Shown in pieces: positions 53,246 to 62,586 of a stretch of 64,000 nt of DNA. The DNA comes from Cyclobacterium salsum (GTDB taxonomy: Bacteria > Bacteroidota > Bacteroidia > Cytophagales > Cyclobacteriaceae), in the NCBI RefSeq assembly GCF_010119245.1, contig NZ_WNKG01000002.1, positions 186,001 to 250,000 of the forward strand, given 5' to 3'. The position numbers and the translations under genes were made by a program. Under the pieces are notes generated by a model. That model searched no databases, was not told the DNA's origin, and saw only the letters and a list, made by a program, of their open reading frames with translations. Numbering within the stretch: the first letter of the stretch is position 1; each line of letters opens with the position of its first letter.

Positions 53246-54105
53246 ATGAACGAATAAATGAGCTATGAGTAATCAGAAGATGGATTGGTAGATGCCTCCG
53301 GGAAAGGTTGATAGCTTAAGTCAGCGGCTTAGCCATTCCCAAAAGTCTACAGAGGAAGGAGATTAAATTTTTCCTTTTTCAACCGGCTATATTTTAAAAT
53401 TTATTGCTAAAAGCCGGATGTACTATATAACAGCCCCGCCTTCATTTTGCTAGGGGAAATGCCCCCCAGGGTAATTTCATTCTCAAAATCAGGAACCCCG
53501 CTCACAGAAACTAAAAATTTCAATGGGGCTCATATCCACTTTCGGAGGAGTAGAAAATTAATGGTTCATACCCTAGGGAAGGTCGCAGGTAGTGGAGGCC
53601 ATTGTTTATTTTTCAAGTATACATGCGGATTTCATCACTTCAATCTTAAACCTCCCAATATTCTACACGGATTCCGGTTCAAAAATCAGGTAATCAAAAT
53701 GGGACAGCTGGTGGCTTGCTTCTTCTTGGACTTTTTCACTGGTCTTGCCGGAATAATTTAACGAGACTATTTTTGTGCGCTGGATTGCCTCCAACTAGGT
53801 GGCCAAAATTTCAGCCCACCTTAAACCGCTGCGCTATTTTCAGCGCACGATCTTGACCGAACCAGAATCCCGCACCAGCGACCCCCGCATATACTTTTGG
53901 CACTCAAGGCAAAAAAGTAAAAAACAAATCAAACCCTTCTCCTCGTTCTGAATAGAAATAAGGGGCAATCCCTTGACTCCTTGCCCGAAATCCTTAATTT
54001 GTGTTCCAATATCAATGAATTACTGAACATATTCCTCAAACAACATTGCGTCTGGAACATTGAGAAACAAAGTTGTAACGCCTCGTTTTAATAGAACAGC
54101 TAATA
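53246..54105. other. Gene-poor stretch with decayed coding fragments on the minus strand
   Basis: No intact gene is supported in 860 bp. On the minus strand two coding-like pieces are visible: IVSLNYSGKTSEKVQEEASH near 53.75 kb, followed by QLSHFDYLIFEPESV and a stop; and VPDFENEITLGGISPSKMKA near 53.45 kb, ending GLLYSTSGF and a stop. They may be one broken gene that I cannot identify. A plus-strand frame (53447-53761) is judged a shadow. The remainder has no evident motif. Confidence 0.35.
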
Positions 54106-54939
54106 ATGAGATTTTCCTCAAGAAATAACTACTCACCAAAAGAAGTTCCAATCACGACAAGGGAAGAAGCACCGCCCGAACTACAAGAGTTTATCATTCA
54201 GACAGCGTATGACTTTAACTTTGGTCCAGCGGGACTAAGAAAAATTGTATGCAGGTTGCTCCGAAAGTCTCCTAACCGGAATAATTGGACCGAATTTCCA
54301 AATATTGATGGTGAAGTCCATGACTTATTGGGCCAATGCGAATGGTTTTACGTCTATGATTTAATTGAAGAGCTATATGAATGCATTGGGAAACTGTTAA
54401 AACATCCATCACAAAAGTCTGATGAACAGTTCGCAGAAGAGATAAATCAATTCTTTAGAACTAACGGTATTGGATGGCAATTGAGAGATGGTAAAATAGA
54501 GTATAGAGGCGATGACGATTTTGAGGCCCTTCGAGAGAATGCAGTAAAAGCGCTAGAAAATGCAAATAAAGAAACTTCCAAATATGAAATTAAGGAAGCA
54601 ATAAACGACCTTTCAAAAAAACCTAACCCAGACATAACAGGCTCAATCCAACATTCTCTGGCCGCCTTGGAATGTGTCATTCGAGAGGTTACTGGAGATA
54701 CAAAATCAACGTTAGGGAAATTAATTAACGATTATCCCGATATTGTACCGAAACCAATTGATACCGTTATCGCCAAATTATGGGGATATACTTCAAACGT
54801 GGGTAGACACATTGAGGAAGAAAACCCGCCCGATTATGATGAAGCTGAATTGGCAGTCGGCGCTTCGTCAATCATAATCTCTTACTTAGCAAAAAAGAAT
54901 TTTCAGGACAAAAAAGAGAATAGCGACTTGGGATGGTGA
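54106..54939 (+). CDS. AbiJ-like abortive-infection protein
   Basis: 277 residues. The start MRFSSRNNYSPKEVPITTRE resembles the AbiJ-NTD4 domain, which in my memory begins FSxRxGxxP. The C-terminal ~100 residues (GSIQHSLAALECVIREVTGD, then KLWGYTSNVGRHIEEENPP and AVGASSIIISYLAKK) match a helical domain found in these and other Abi/HEPN-type proteins; a clear R-x4-6-H HEPN motif is not evident. Such proteins stop phage growth by cell suicide. It stands alone between mcrC and hsdM. The family call is from memory and moderate. Confidence 0.6.
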   Translation: MRFSSRNNYSPKEVPITTREEAPPELQEFIIQTAYDFNFGPAGLRKIVCRLLRKSPNRNNWTEFPNIDGEVHDLLGQCEWFYVYDLIEELYECIGKLLKHPSQKSDEQFAEEINQFFRTNGIGWQLRDGKIEYRGDDDFEALRENAVKALENANKETSKYEIKEAINDLSKKPNPDITGSIQHSLAALECVIREVTGDTKSTLGKLINDYPDIVPKPIDTVIAKLWGYTSNVGRHIEEENPPDYDEAELAVGASSIIISYLAKKNFQDKKENSDLGW

Positions 54940-55108
54940 TTTTAATTGCGGGTTAAAAATGATTTATGCAATTGACCAACCAGTATTTTGTATAATTTTT
55001 CTTGTTCACAGCCATCAGCTGACACTTCGCTAGCAAAAAAGCTTTTTTTTGCCCATACTTTACTAAAATGTTGGTAGTTTAGAATTGAATTAATAGGACC
55101 GAAAATAA

Positions 55109-56677
55109 ATGTCTAAAAACGCAAACAATAAAAAGTCGAAATCAATTGAAGAAACCCTATGGGAATCAGCGAATAAACTGAGGGGTTCTGTAGAATCCTC
55201 GGAATATAAACATGTAGTCCTCGGGCTGATCTTCCTAAAGTTTGCCAGCGACAAGTTTGAAGAACGCAGAAAAGAGCTCATTGATGAAGGGAAAGAAAAG
55301 TACCTGGAAATGAAAGAGTTCTACAATATGAAGAACGTTTTCTTTCTGCCAGAAGAATCCCGTTGGTCGTTCATTATAGAAAATGCCAAACAAAGCGATA
55401 TAGCCCTGAAAATTGACACGGCGCTGCATACGGTGGAGAAAAACAATCCTGCATTGAAAGGTGCTCTGCCGGATAATTACTTTTCCCGGCTTAATCTCGA
55501 TTCCAGTAAACTGGCCGCCCTACTCGATACCATTAACAATATCGATACCATCAAAGATAAACAAACCGATATTGTCGGTAGAGTGTATGAATACTTCCTC
55601 AGCAAGTTTGCCCTGGCGGAGGGCAAAGGCAAAGGTGAATTCTACACCCCCAAAAGCATTGTTAACCTGATTGCCGAAATGATCGAACCCTACAAAGGGG
55701 TGATCTATGATCCGGCCTGTGGTTCCGGTGGTATGTTTGTGCAATCGATCAAATTCATTGAAAGCCACCACGGCAACAAAAAAGAAGTTTCCATTTACGG
55801 CCAGGAATATACGGCTACCACCTACAAGCTGGCCAAAATGAACCTGGCCATACGAGGAATTTCCGCCAATCTCGGTGATATCCCGGCTAATACCTTTTCC
55901 CGGGACCAACATCCAGATTTAAAAGCCGATTTTATTATGGCCAATCCCCCTTTTAACCAGAAGGACTGGCGGGCAGCAGATGAGCTGACGGATGATCCCC
56001 GCTGGAATGGCTATGAAGTACCACCCAAGAGCAACGCCAACTACGCCTGGATACTCAACATGGTGTCAAAACTTTCTGAAAATGGTGTCGCCGGGTTTAT
56101 CCTGGCCAATGGCGCATTATCAGGTAGTGGCGAAGAATACAAAATTCGGAAAAAACTGATTGAAAACGATCTGGTGGAGGCGATTGTAATCTTACCTAGA
56201 AGCATGTTTTATACCACTGATATAAGTGTAACAATTTGGATCCTAAACAAGAACAAAAAGCAGCGCACACTGAAACTGCCGGACACAACCAGAAAATATA
56301 GAGACCGACAGTATGAAATATTGTTCCTCGATTTGAGGGAAATCGGCGTGCCCTTTGAGAAAAAATTTACGGCTTTTAGTGAAGCCCAGATCAAAAGCAT
56401 AGCCACAACCTACCACAGTTGGCAACAGGAGGAGAGCGGATATGAAGACCAACCGGAATACTGTTATTCAGCCACATTAGAGGAACTAAGGACCAAAGAT
56501 TATTCCCTGGTGCCAAGCAAATACATTGAATTTGTAAACCGGGACGAGTACCTGGACTTTGATAAAAAAATGGCAGCGCTTCAAGGAGAGTTCTCCGAGT
56601 TACTGAAACAAGAAGAACAATCCAAAAAGGAATTGTTGAAAGTATTTAAAGAGTTGGGCTATGCGATCGAATTATAA
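55109..56677 (+). CDS. hsdM: Type I restriction-modification methyltransferase subunit HsdM
   Basis: 522 residues. HsdM makes N6-methyladenine within the HsdS-chosen site. N-terminal helical part SIEETLWESANKLRGSVES, AdoMet-binding motif I DPACGSGGMFVQS at ~200, catalytic motif IV ADFIMANPPFN at ~275. The last residues overlap the hsdS start by 17 bases, and the gene order is hsdM-hsdS-(Argonaute module)-AlbA_2-hsdR. It should be functional. Confidence 0.96.
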   Translation: MSKNANNKKSKSIEETLWESANKLRGSVESSEYKHVVLGLIFLKFASDKFEERRKELIDEGKEKYLEMKEFYNMKNVFFLPEESRWSFIIENAKQSDIALKIDTALHTVEKNNPALKGALPDNYFSRLNLDSSKLAALLDTINNIDTIKDKQTDIVGRVYEYFLSKFALAEGKGKGEFYTPKSIVNLIAEMIEPYKGVIYDPACGSGGMFVQSIKFIESHHGNKKEVSIYGQEYTATTYKLAKMNLAIRGISANLGDIPANTFSRDQHPDLKADFIMANPPFNQKDWRAADELTDDPRWNGYEVPPKSNANYAWILNMVSKLSENGVAGFILANGALSGSGEEYKIRKKLIENDLVEAIVILPRSMFYTTDISVTIWILNKNKKQRTLKLPDTTRKYRDRQYEILFLDLREIGVPFEKKFTAFSEAQIKSIATTYHSWQQEESGYEDQPEYCYSATLEELRTKDYSLVPSKYIEFVNRDEYLDFDKKMAALQGEFSELLKQEEQSKKELLKVFKELGYAIEL

Positions 56678-57953
56678 AAAGCTGGGAGCATTTATTCGAC
56701 CTGTTAATGTCCGCAACACGGATTTGAAAGTTGAGAAACTGCTTGGTGTGAGTATTCAAAAAGTATTGATGCCATCTATTGCAAATACAGTTGGAACCAA
56801 TATGAATACGTACAGAATTATTGAGAAGAATCAGTTTGCATATGGACCGGTGACATCAAGAAATGGCGATAAAATATCTATTGCTTTATATGCAGATCAT
56901 GAGAAAGCCATCATTTCCCAGGCCTACACAGTATTTGAAGTCAAAGATGAGAATAGGCTAGATCCGGAATATCTAATGATGTGGTTTAGAAGACCAGAGT
57001 TTGACCGATATGCTAGGTATCATTCACACGGTTCAGCCAGAGAAACATTTGATTGGGAAGACCTGTGCGATGTTGAACTCCCCGTCCCCTCAATTGAAAA
57101 GCAGCGCGAAATGGTTGCCGAGTACAACACGGTGGTGAACCGAATCAGACTCAACGAACAGCTTAACCAAAAACTGGAAGAAACGGCTCAGACCATTTAT
57201 CGACGGTGGTTTGTGGAATTCGAGTTTCCCATCTCCAAGGAACAGGCTGCTGGAATGGGTCAACTAGAGTTGGAGGGCAAACCTTATAAATCTTCCGGTG
57301 GTAAAATGGTGTGGAATGAAGAGTTGGGGAAGGAAGTGCCGGAGGAATGGAGAGTTTCTAAATTAGAAAGCTATCTTGACTGCAATGTGTCGAATTACAG
57401 TACGGATTATGATTTTGATGAATTACTGTATTTGGACACAAGTAATATTACAAATAACAAATTTGACGAAATAAAACTATTAAAAGTTGGTTCAGATACC
57501 ATCCCAAGTCGTGCAAAAAGATTGGTAACACATAATGATATTTTGTATTCAACAGTACGTCCAAATTTGAAACACTTTGGTTTAATAAAATACCCACCTG
57601 AAAACATGGTTGTTTCAACAGGGTTTGCAGTCCTTAATAATAAGGCAAATATATATTGTTCAGAAATTCTTTATCAAATATTAATCGAGGAGGAAGTGAT
57701 TAACACCTTACAATCCAAGGCGGAAATGAGTGTTTCAACATATCCTTCAATCAAACCAGAAGACTTATTAGAAATAGTAGTTGCCCTCCCGAAAGAAGAT
57801 GCTGAGTGTTTGCACATAATAAAGTCACACTTATCGGCTACCTATGAACTGATATACTACGATAATTTGGAAATTGATAAGCTAAATCAAATGAAGGCGA
57901 TAATGCTATCTAAAATGACCAAAGTTGAACCGGAAAAACAACTGGTTGAGTAA
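56661..57953 (+). CDS. hsdS: Type I restriction-modification specificity subunit HsdS
   Basis: 430 residues with two target-recognition domains, each ending in a long helix (SIEKQREMVAEYNTVVNRIR then ETAQTIYRRWFVEFEFP; and LSATYELIYYDNLEIDKLNQ). The first recognition domain (~1-165) and the second (~225-390) should each read half of a bipartite site. The second domain is much more AT-rich than hsdM, suggesting exchange of the recognition half. The start overlaps hsdM by 17 bases. Confidence 0.93.
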   Translation: MRSNYKKLGAFIRPVNVRNTDLKVEKLLGVSIQKVLMPSIANTVGTNMNTYRIIEKNQFAYGPVTSRNGDKISIALYADHEKAIISQAYTVFEVKDENRLDPEYLMMWFRRPEFDRYARYHSHGSARETFDWEDLCDVELPVPSIEKQREMVAEYNTVVNRIRLNEQLNQKLEETAQTIYRRWFVEFEFPISKEQAAGMGQLELEGKPYKSSGGKMVWNEELGKEVPEEWRVSKLESYLDCNVSNYSTDYDFDELLYLDTSNITNNKFDEIKLLKVGSDTIPSRAKRLVTHNDILYSTVRPNLKHFGLIKYPPENMVVSTGFAVLNNKANIYCSEILYQILIEEEVINTLQSKAEMSVSTYPSIKPEDLLEIVVALPKEDAECLHIIKSHLSATYELIYYDNLEIDKLNQMKAIMLSKMTKVEPEKQLVE

Positions 57954-57968
57954 ACAGAAATTAAGGAT

Positions 57969-60254
57969 ATGAATATGAATCTGAATTATTTCCCCATTCA
58001 TTTTGATTTTTCGAATTACCAGATAATTACTAAACCCTATTCTGACGATCTACTTGAAAAATTGAGACTAAAATATAATAACTGGTATTCTTTTTTTAGA
58101 TACGATGATTTGATTGTTGTTTCCAATAAAGATGATGATGACAATCAATTAACTGGTGAGGTTGAACAACGGTCTGTATTTGAAGATAACAGGGTTACTT
58201 CATCTTTGGTAAAGCATATATTCTTCAGGACATTTAAAGGTTTTGTTCCAGTAGACTTCTACCCATTCCGTTTTTATTCTCGCCAAGAAAAAGATGATTT
58301 GATCTTAAGCTTTCTTCCTGAATCACTTAAGCATAAAATATCCTTTAAAAAGCTTATTGAAGTTCAATTAAGAGAGACAAATATTAATGGAACAAAAGGC
58401 TTTGCGTTTGTAGTGAATATTCGTAGGAATTGGGTTTTTAATATTTCTTGCAAAGAACTTGCTAAAGAGGGATTTGATCTAACAGACTTTGAAGTATTAC
58501 ATGCTGAAGTACTTCCTGGATTAGACAATATTCTCGCTCCTAATGAAGAGTTTGTCGGTACTCTTCATGCAATTAAAGGCGACACTGCTCTAGTTTATAC
58601 AAATGAAGGAGAGAAAAATTATCCTCTAGATAAATTGTTTATTCGTAAAACGAGAAAAAACATCCAAGAATATTTAAACTTCGCCATCGGTCAACAAAAA
58701 TCTGAACTGATACTGTCAGCTGTGAGAAAGGAGCAAATTAGTAGACAAAATCCTGAACATCTACTCAAAGAAATAACACGTATAGCAAAGTATTTATTTT
58801 CCGAACAAGGCGAACCTATCCTTTTTCAGAACAAAGATGGATTTTGCTTTAAGGTAGATACCACGCCTTTAAAGGTACAAAATAGCACCAGTTTAGAAAC
58901 CCCAACATTTATATACGATCAAGCCCGAACCAAAACAAATAATTACAATGCAGACAAGGGGTTAAGTTACTACGGCCCCTATGATAGCGTAACTTTTGAC
59001 ATTAAAAAGCCGGATGTTTTAGCTATCTGTCATAAAGCAAACAGAGGGTCCTTTACTAAATTTCTACATGATCTAAAAGACGGGCTACCAAATTCAAATT
59101 ATTTCAAAAAAGGGCTATTAAGGAAATATGAATTGCAAGACGTGGATTACAATATTCAGGAATTGTCAGGCTATTCTTTAGATGAATATTTGAAAATTAT
59201 CCGAACAGAATTTAGCGACAGGCCTAACCTTGCAATTATTGAAATACCAGAACAATTTAAAAAATTACCTGATTCAGAAAACCCCTATTATAAAATTAAG
59301 GCAAAACTATTGTCTTTGGAGATTCCGGTTCAGTTCATAAGGAGCTCCAATATCAAAAAATATGATCAAAACCTATTAAATTCAGTTGCCCTTCAAATCT
59401 ATGCAAAACTTGGGGGAACACCGTGGGTATTACCTGCACAAGGCTCAGTAGATCGAGAAATTGTTATTGGGATTGGTCACAGCTGGTTAAGAAGTAACCA
59501 ATTCAGGGGAGCTGAAAGTGATCGTGTGGTAGGTATCACTACATTTATGTCTGGAGATGGCCAGTACTTATTGGGTGATAAGGTAAAAGATGTACCTTAT
59601 GAAAGATATTTTGAGGAATTACTTATAAGTCTCAAAGATTCAATCAAACGATTATCCGAAGAGTATGCATGGCAAGAGGGAGATACTGTCAGGCTTATAT
59701 TTCATATTTTTAAACCTATTAGGAATGTAGAGTTTGAGGTTGTCAGTAAATTGGTTCAGGAAATCTCTCAATTCAAAATCAAATTTGCTTTCGTTACAAT
59801 TAGCAAAGGACATCCAAGCATTATATTCGATGCCAGCCAGCAAGGTATTTCAAAATATGGCTCGAATACAGTAATAGGAAAATATATTCCTCTAAGAGGT
59901 AGCAATATCTTTATTGACGAAGAAACCAGTTTGGTACAGATGCTCGGGGCAAAAGAGCTTAAAACTTCTAAACATGGTATGAGTACACCAATTCAAATCA
60001 GAATTAGAAAACCACAAGGTAACTATGAAAATCCTGAATTAAAAGGAATGTTATTTCACGATCTAAATTATATCACCCAACAGATTTATTCATTCACATA
60101 CCTGTCCTGGAGAAGCTTTTTACCAAGAGAAGATCCAGCCACTATGCTTTATTCTAATCTAATTTCGCATTTACTTGGGAAAATGAGAAATGTACCGGAA
60201 TGGGATGCAGATAAACTGAACTATAGCCTAAAGAGAAAAAAATGGTTTTTATAG
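57969..60254 (+). CDS. Long prokaryotic Argonaute lacking catalytic aspartates (long-B type)
   Basis: 761 residues. The MID domain has NPYYKIKAKLLSLEIPVQFI and LNSVALQIYAKLGGTPW, the classical Argonaute signature. The PIWI domain follows from ~495. Where active Argonautes have V-G-I-D, this reads IVIGIGHSW, so the first catalytic Asp is Gly503. Where they have HRDG it reads RLIFHIFKPI, so the second is Phe581. The C-terminal DPATMLYSNLISHLLGKM and the final WFL end are typical. It therefore probably binds a guide and target without cutting. The N-terminal ~300 residues are weakly related to N/PAZ regions. Long-B Argonautes are known to work with a separate effector; the next gene overlaps by 13 bases. 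It is AT-richer than hsdM and AlbA_2. Confidence 0.85.
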   Translation: MNMNLNYFPIHFDFSNYQIITKPYSDDLLEKLRLKYNNWYSFFRYDDLIVVSNKDDDDNQLTGEVEQRSVFEDNRVTSSLVKHIFFRTFKGFVPVDFYPFRFYSRQEKDDLILSFLPESLKHKISFKKLIEVQLRETNINGTKGFAFVVNIRRNWVFNISCKELAKEGFDLTDFEVLHAEVLPGLDNILAPNEEFVGTLHAIKGDTALVYTNEGEKNYPLDKLFIRKTRKNIQEYLNFAIGQQKSELILSAVRKEQISRQNPEHLLKEITRIAKYLFSEQGEPILFQNKDGFCFKVDTTPLKVQNSTSLETPTFIYDQARTKTNNYNADKGLSYYGPYDSVTFDIKKPDVLAICHKANRGSFTKFLHDLKDGLPNSNYFKKGLLRKYELQDVDYNIQELSGYSLDEYLKIIRTEFSDRPNLAIIEIPEQFKKLPDSENPYYKIKAKLLSLEIPVQFIRSSNIKKYDQNLLNSVALQIYAKLGGTPWVLPAQGSVDREIVIGIGHSWLRSNQFRGAESDRVVGITTFMSGDGQYLLGDKVKDVPYERYFEELLISLKDSIKRLSEEYAWQEGDTVRLIFHIFKPIRNVEFEVVSKLVQEISQFKIKFAFVTISKGHPSIIFDASQQGISKYGSNTVIGKYIPLRGSNIFIDEETSLVQMLGAKELKTSKHGMSTPIQIRIRKPQGNYENPELKGMLFHDLNYITQQIYSFTYLSWRSFLPREDPATMLYSNLISHLLGKMRNVPEWDADKLNYSLKRKKWFL

Positions 60255-61108
60255 AAGAAAAGCATAGGTATTTAAGCAGTTTGTCAGACCAGCCTAAACA
60301 ACAAGCTCTGTTTACATTGGTTGCTGAGGAAATATTTCAACCTCCGCAAGATAATGTGTCGGAGACAGATAATATCTACTTTTCGTCAATACAGGCAATA
60401 AAAAAGAATTCCAAAGAAGGATTCGATACTCAATACATTAAAATTTCAAAACGCAAAGTCTCGGAAAACTCAACAGCGCCTTTTGTTCATGATGACTTTT
60501 TGATATTCACCTTGATCATTGGAGTTCTCAAATTTGAATTAGGAAAAGAGTGGCTATTGGGGGTCATAAAAAATCGAGCAAAAAATGCAACAACTACGAC
60601 TTTTGAAAACCTGCTTACTGGGAATTATCAGAGCAAGGCAAACATTCAATCATTGGTATTGGTGTTTTTGTTTTTATTGGACAAATCCAAGATAAATAAT
60701 AATCAGCTTATTGAAGCTTACAATACAATTAGTGATACGCATCAATCATTCAACGGTGATTTTATTCGCATTATTCATTACAGAGCTGTCGATATAATTG
60801 TTCAATTTAAATTGCCAAGAGATTTAGATAAAATTTCTCAGCTATTGGATTTTGAAATTATTTTTAAAAAGCGAATTAAAATCTTTAGCTATTTCGTCTA
60901 TAATATTCTTTTGTTGGCGCTCTTATTTGCAAGTTATCAAATAGTACACTCACTATCGGAGGAACTAAAATTAAAAATTAACGAGGTAGCTATAATCACT
61001 GGGATTGCTGGAGTAGGGCTTTTTGGAAACCTCATTCCAAAGTTTAGAGTAAAATTTCAAGAATTAGTGTTACGATCGTTTGGTTACCCGAAGGAACTGA
61101 ATAAATAG
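60242..61108 (+). CDS. Argonaute-coupled protein with two C-terminal membrane helices, putative effector
   Basis: 288 residues. The first ~205 are soluble and unrecognised (FVHDDFLIFTLIIGVLKFEL and LLDKSKINNNQLIEAYNTIS). Two helices follow, ~214-236 (IFSYFVYNILLLALLFASYQ) and ~249-267 (VAIITGIAGVGLFGNL), then a basic tail. It overlaps the Argonaute by 13 bases, so the two are translationally coupled. Catalytically dead long Argonautes have been described with membrane-protein partners that depolarise the membrane after target recognition (BPAM-type); this fits that layout, but no sequence match could be tested. Alternatively it could be an unrelated membrane protein. Confidence 0.65.
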   Translation: MVFIEEKHRYLSSLSDQPKQQALFTLVAEEIFQPPQDNVSETDNIYFSSIQAIKKNSKEGFDTQYIKISKRKVSENSTAPFVHDDFLIFTLIIGVLKFELGKEWLLGVIKNRAKNATTTTFENLLTGNYQSKANIQSLVLVFLFLLDKSKINNNQLIEAYNTISDTHQSFNGDFIRIIHYRAVDIIVQFKLPRDLDKISQLLDFEIIFKKRIKIFSYFVYNILLLALLFASYQIVHSLSEELKLKINEVAIITGIAGVGLFGNLIPKFRVKFQELVLRSFGYPKELNK

Positions 61109-61117
61109 AAACTAAAT

Positions 61118-62497
61118 ATGCCCGAAACCAATCGTATAGAATATAAAGCCCAACTTACCAAAGACTTGGATCTGGAAAAAGAGGTGGTGGCCTTTCTGAA
61201 TTACCGGGAGGGAGGGTTGATCTATATTGGCATTGATAAAACGGGCAAGGTATTGGGTGTTGCGGATACAGACGGGGATGCCTTGAAAATCAAAGACCGC
61301 ATCAAGAATAATATTGCGCCATCTGCCATGGGTCTATTTGACGTGGTACCGGAAGAACGTGAAAACAAGGACCTGCCTGGTGGAGAGGCAAGTATTCTTA
61401 AAATCATTGTGGCAAGTGGTAGCGAAAAACCCTATTTCAAAAAGAAGTACGGTATGACAGAAAAAGGCTGCTATATCAGGATTGGTACAGCAGCAGAGCC
61501 CATGCCTCAAACGATGATCGACAAATTCTTTGCCTCGCGCACCCGCAACTCCATCGGTAAGATCAAAGCCCACAGGCAAGATCTGAGCTTTGAGCAGTTG
61601 CGCATCTACTATGAGGAAAAGAAAAAGCCGCTCAACAAGCAGTTTAAAAAGAACCTGGAACTACTCACCGAAGATGGCTCGATAAACTATGCCGGTTATT
61701 TACTGGCAGATGAAAACAACGTCTCCATCAAAATAGCCAAATACAGTGGTGATAACCGGGTGGACCTGATAGAAAACAACGAATACGGCTACTGTTCGCT
61801 GATCAAGGCCACTAAAAGTGTACTCGACAAAGTTGAGCTGGAAAACCGTACGGCTGCCACCATCACGGCTAAAGAACGAAAAGAACAGCGGCTATGGAAT
61901 GCCATTGCTTTACGAGAGGCCATTATTAACGCCTTTGTTCACAACGATTACACCCGGGAAATTCCACCAAAGTTTGAGATTTTTGCAGACCGAATTGAAA
62001 TCACTTCTGCAGGGTCGCTACCGGAAGGGTTGAGCCGGGAAGAGTTCTTTGAAGGGTATTCCATTCCCCGCAATAAAGAGTTGATGCGCATTTATAAAGA
62101 TTTGGAAATGGTGGAGCAGTTGGGTTCAGGCATCCCACGAATTTTGGAGACTTACGGAAAAGAATGTTTTCACTTTTCTGAAAACTTTTTGCGAATGGTT
62201 TTCCCTTGCCGGTCCGGGATGCGGGTTCCTGTGGAAAAGCCCCCCCAAGATACCCCCCAAGATACCCCCCAGGTCACCCCCCAGGTCGAAGGACTACTTT
62301 CAGTAATGGATAAAGACCTATCAAGGGTTGAAATTCAGGAAAAACTGGGATTATCTGATAAAAAGAACTTTAAAGAAAACTATTTGTCTCCGGCACTTGA
62401 GGAGGAGCTAATCGAAATGACTATACCGGAAAAGCCTAGCAGCAGACATCAAAAATACCGGTTAACCCAAAAAGGAAAAGCACTTTTGAGCCGATGA
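61118..62497 (+). CDS. AlbA_2 (Schlafen-type) and HATPase protein of the type I R-M operon
   Basis: 459 residues. Residues ~1-130 are an AlbA_2 domain (RIEYKAQLTKDLDLEKEVVA then GGLIYIGIDKTGKVLGV). Residues ~250-370 form a GHKL-type ATPase (REAIINAFVHNDYT, SAGSLPEG, LGSGIPRILETYG). Then come a repeat linker PPQDTPQDTPQVTPQVEG and a C-terminal winged helix (LSRVEIQEKLGLSDKKNFK). Proteins of this kind are common between hsdS and hsdR; they are annotated as transcription regulators or RNA-binding, without a settled role. It begins 9 bases after the putative effector's stop. Confidence 0.85.
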   Translation: MPETNRIEYKAQLTKDLDLEKEVVAFLNYREGGLIYIGIDKTGKVLGVADTDGDALKIKDRIKNNIAPSAMGLFDVVPEERENKDLPGGEASILKIIVASGSEKPYFKKKYGMTEKGCYIRIGTAAEPMPQTMIDKFFASRTRNSIGKIKAHRQDLSFEQLRIYYEEKKKPLNKQFKKNLELLTEDGSINYAGYLLADENNVSIKIAKYSGDNRVDLIENNEYGYCSLIKATKSVLDKVELENRTAATITAKERKEQRLWNAIALREAIINAFVHNDYTREIPPKFEIFADRIEITSAGSLPEGLSREEFFEGYSIPRNKELMRIYKDLEMVEQLGSGIPRILETYGKECFHFSENFLRMVFPCRSGMRVPVEKPPQDTPQDTPQVTPQVEGLLSVMDKDLSRVEIQEKLGLSDKKNFKENYLSPALEEELIEMTIPEKPSSRHQKYRLTQKGKALLSR

Positions 62498-62586
62498 AAT
62501 CAAGAATGACGCAAGCGACTCACGGAGGAATGATTATTCATCATGCGAAGATTCCATGTGACCTTTGAAAAGCAAATTATAAACAC

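Noticed and set aside
53447-53761. 104-residue plus-strand frame
   Set aside because: Low-complexity composition, no motif, and better coding signals on the opposite strand.
57969-60254. Reading the Argonaute as an active nuclease
   Set aside because: Both visible DEDX positions (Gly503, Phe581) lack Asp, so guide-directed cutting is not expected from this protein itself.
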